A DNA stretch of 64,000 nucleotides, taken from Rhynochetos jubatus. Its lineage: Eukaryota; Chordata; Aves; Eurypygiformes; Rhynochetidae. The DNA is taken from positions 48,637,200 through 48,701,199 of the forward strand of contig CM050648.1 of assembly GCA_027574665.1 (NCBI GenBank), given 5' to 3'. This document shows, piece by piece, positions 61,501-64,000 of this stretch. Position 1 is the first letter of the stretch; every line of letters starts with the position of its first letter. Below the pieces are notes generated by a model. That model searched no databases and had not been told where the DNA came from. It saw only the letters and a program-made list of their open reading frames with translations. A program made the position numbers and the translations under genes.

Positions 61501-64000
61501 CTTTTTTGGCATAGGTTTTCTGTGAGAGATTTTATATACATAAATAGAGCTAGGTAATAAATTTCTTCATAGACATCTTCTACTATGAACATTTTTAGTT
61601 CAAGAATACAGATTCATTTTAATTAATGGGGCTGATTTTTTAACCTACTTGCTTTTTACAAGACTTATTAAAGATAAAAGTGATGTATGGAGAGTCACTG
61701 TCTTTGAGTGTATGTTATAACCCTTATTTGCATAATAAAAAGACTATACATAAGCTTAATAGTAATCATAAATGTATATTAATGAAGACATTTATAGACA
61801 CATGAAAATGTATACCATGTAGGGAAAAAAATCTAAAAGTTATTAATGTCGACAGATTCAATACAGATGAAGTTATGTATGTTAATATTATTATAAATCC
61901 TTATTGTTATTCATAGGCTTATATTAATATTGTCATTATGAATCATATTCTGTCAGTTCCCATGAGAAAATAAAAATCCATGATGACAATACATAGTGGC
62001 AAAGTGGCATTGTCATGTTTATATTAATGTCAAGTTCAAATTATAATTAGTTCTAAAATTAGGGACGAAGACATTGTTTCGCATTTAAAAATAATAAGCG
62101 TTCGTGTTAATGCAGCTAATAAATTGATATTGAAACAACCAGCTTAAATAGCTATAGATTGAATGTGTTTGTTGTCAAAGTAATGGAAATGTAATCTTTT
62201 GAAGTTGTCATTACTGGCCAATGAACAAGGAAAATGATGTGCAGACTCTTTGCCTATGAATGTGCTGGTCCTGATTCTTTTTACTGATGATACTCCTTTT
62301 GCCTTACAATTGGTTTATGGATTTTATTTTTCATCCTTATTCCACTAAATCCTGGTTCAAGGCATTCTGAAGGGCATGGATGGCTTTGGGATCCAAACAC
62401 AGGGTAGTCACTAGGTAGCCTAGGGTTGGCTAAGTACTTCACCTTCTTTTCACTCCACCTTCAGTTGTGGACCATATGCAGTGTTGAATTATCTTTGGTC
62501 CAGCCTACTACTAGAAGGATCATAATATTTGACGGATTAGATAAATTTCCACTCATTTTCTTAAGAAAGCTTTAAATGAGAACTTACAGGCACACTTATT
62601 TTAAAGGTTTTATTAACATAATGACTGAAATTATTTTACTGTTCTTCTCTAGCACTGTCAGCATGGAGTTGTTTGTTGCATATATACTACAGTTAGCATC
62701 TTTTTACTGGTTTTGTCAGATAATGTAAAATGCCTGGAGGCTGTTACTCACAGACACAAGCTTAAGCCTGGCACCATTTTTTCTCCTCTGTCCATTTTAC
62801 TCGGACCAAAAACTTATGGAAAAATCTATGTAGAAATAGGGCTCAGGATATTATTTCCCAGACAGACCCTAAACCAGTTTTAATACACCATAACATATAA
62901 TAAGAATCATTCATGAGAATTAGCATTTGGATTGAATTATGTTGCTACTCTGAAAAGTATTTGAGAAACTCTAGTAGTTGATTCTTTGGGAAATACAATA
63001 GCTACATATGGAGAATTTCATTTTAGGAAGTTGAATTGCATAAAAATTCTCACAGACACATTTAATGGACTTCCTATACCAAGTAGCACATGCAAATGGA
63101 TGTATTTGCACACAAATTACTTTGAACATATATAAGAAACTATCTCTTCATTCAATCTCAATATTTATGTTTACTTGCCACAGATTCTTCACAATTTGAG
63201 TTTTTCATATTAGTCTACCAACAGATCTTGTGTTTAGGTTTTTTCAATATTTGGGCTTAACTAACGATACAAAAATCTACACAAGAAACTGTGCACCGGA
63301 TGTGTGTATTAAAAGTTACTTCTATCCTTTCTTCTATTCCCTGACAGGTTGCCCTTAAGTCAACCTATGCATTACCAATGTGATAGGTGCCTTGATAAAA
63401 TCAGAAAACCTACATAGATGGACCAACCTTCCCCAGGTGTTATTCCACTTGGGAAGACAAATGCCACTGTCATTCACATGAATACAAACCCACTGTGTTA
63501 GTACCACTGAGATTAACTGAGTTATTCTGCAGTCACATTGCTCAAAAACTGACTTAATCTACACAGGAAAAGTTATTTTGAAATGAAGGTTAATTAAGAG
63601 TCTGCACTAGCACCTTGTACAGATTCCACAGGCAGTAGGTATGCAGAAAAAATATGTGAGACAAATCCAAGGAGAGAAACCGATCAAATTCAAAATGAGA
63701 ATGAAATATTACATCAAGCGCACCCAATAAGAACTGATAATTCTGTCTGCAAAGCCCTGGTCTTTTTTCCTGTATAGGAAAAGATGATCTCAGTAATGCA
63801 CAGGACCCTATTTCAGAAAAATAATTTGATTAGTTTTAATAATATAAATTATCCTATTAAAATCTATTTACCAAATCAGGGAGTAAAATAGCTCTGAGAG
63901 CTTCATCCTTTAGTCTCTTTCAGTAAATCGCTCTTTTCTAGCCTAGAAACACAGAACTTTGTATGGAGATCTTGGCAAAAAAGTAAGAGAACTGTACTCT
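58581..64000. other. Unique AT-rich non-coding stretch to the window end
   Basis: No exon or classifiable transposon is recognised. A GC-richer patch at 60110-60420 is open on both strands but has no domain. The part at 61740-62270 is very AT-rich with recurring ATTAAT words (see findings). A near-tandem duplication with GCATCTTAA repeated lies at about 58874-58909. Confidence 0.5.

Noticed and set aside
1-64000. Search for tRNA, rRNA, CRISPR arrays, phage or bacterial operons
   Set aside because: No conserved RNA motif, spaced direct repeats, ribosome-binding sites or dense coding layout were seen; composition and repeats are those of an avian nuclear genome.

Overview
The window looks like non-coding DNA from a bird, probably a neoavian. 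Three copies of the avian/reptilian LINE CR1 with decayed ORF2 tails and octamer-type 3' ends lie in it, together with an 805-bp solo LTR whose layout matches, from memory, a widespread avian ERVL-type LTR. Between them is AT-rich, unstructured sequence typical of a large intron or gene desert. There is no operon structure and no convincing exon, tRNA, rRNA, CRISPR array or plasmid/phage feature. Every longer open reading frame is explained by a transposon remnant, a simple repeat or chance.

Layout. 0-5 kb: unique DNA with one short CR1 3' end (1474-1684, +) whose ORF2 C-terminus is still readable. 5.09-5.90 kb: solo LTR on the minus strand, flanked by a near-perfect 5-bp target duplication. 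6-19.8 kb: unique DNA with homopolymer tracts, a (TAA)n microsatellite and faint ancient repeat relics. 19.8-23.0 kb: two closely related CR1 copies in opposite orientation about 2.3 kb apart. 23-47.5 kb: unique AT-rich DNA with weak CR1 relics and small palindromes. 47.55-48.21 kb: the most striking object, a purine-only composite repeat of about 660 bp that passes from (AAGGG)53 through two 8-mer blocks to (AAGG)63. 48.2-56.2 kb: unique DNA. 56.26-56.47 kb: a pyrimidine-only pentanucleotide repeat (TCTCC/TCTTC). 56.89-57.08 kb: a relic resembling MIR/CORE-SINEs. 57-64 kb: AT-rich unique DNA with one homeobox-site-like TAAT-rich stretch.

No genes act together here. The only readable protein-like sequences are the last residues of CR1 ORF2 (reverse-transcriptase polyprotein C-terminus) in three dead, 5'-truncated copies. 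I found no previously undescribed biological system. The observations worth following are repeat biology (composite purine tract, inverted CR1 pair, shared CR1 frameshift), an ancient SINE relic and a few candidate conserved non-coding blocks. All assignments rest on reading the sequence and on recalled family features; no database search was run.
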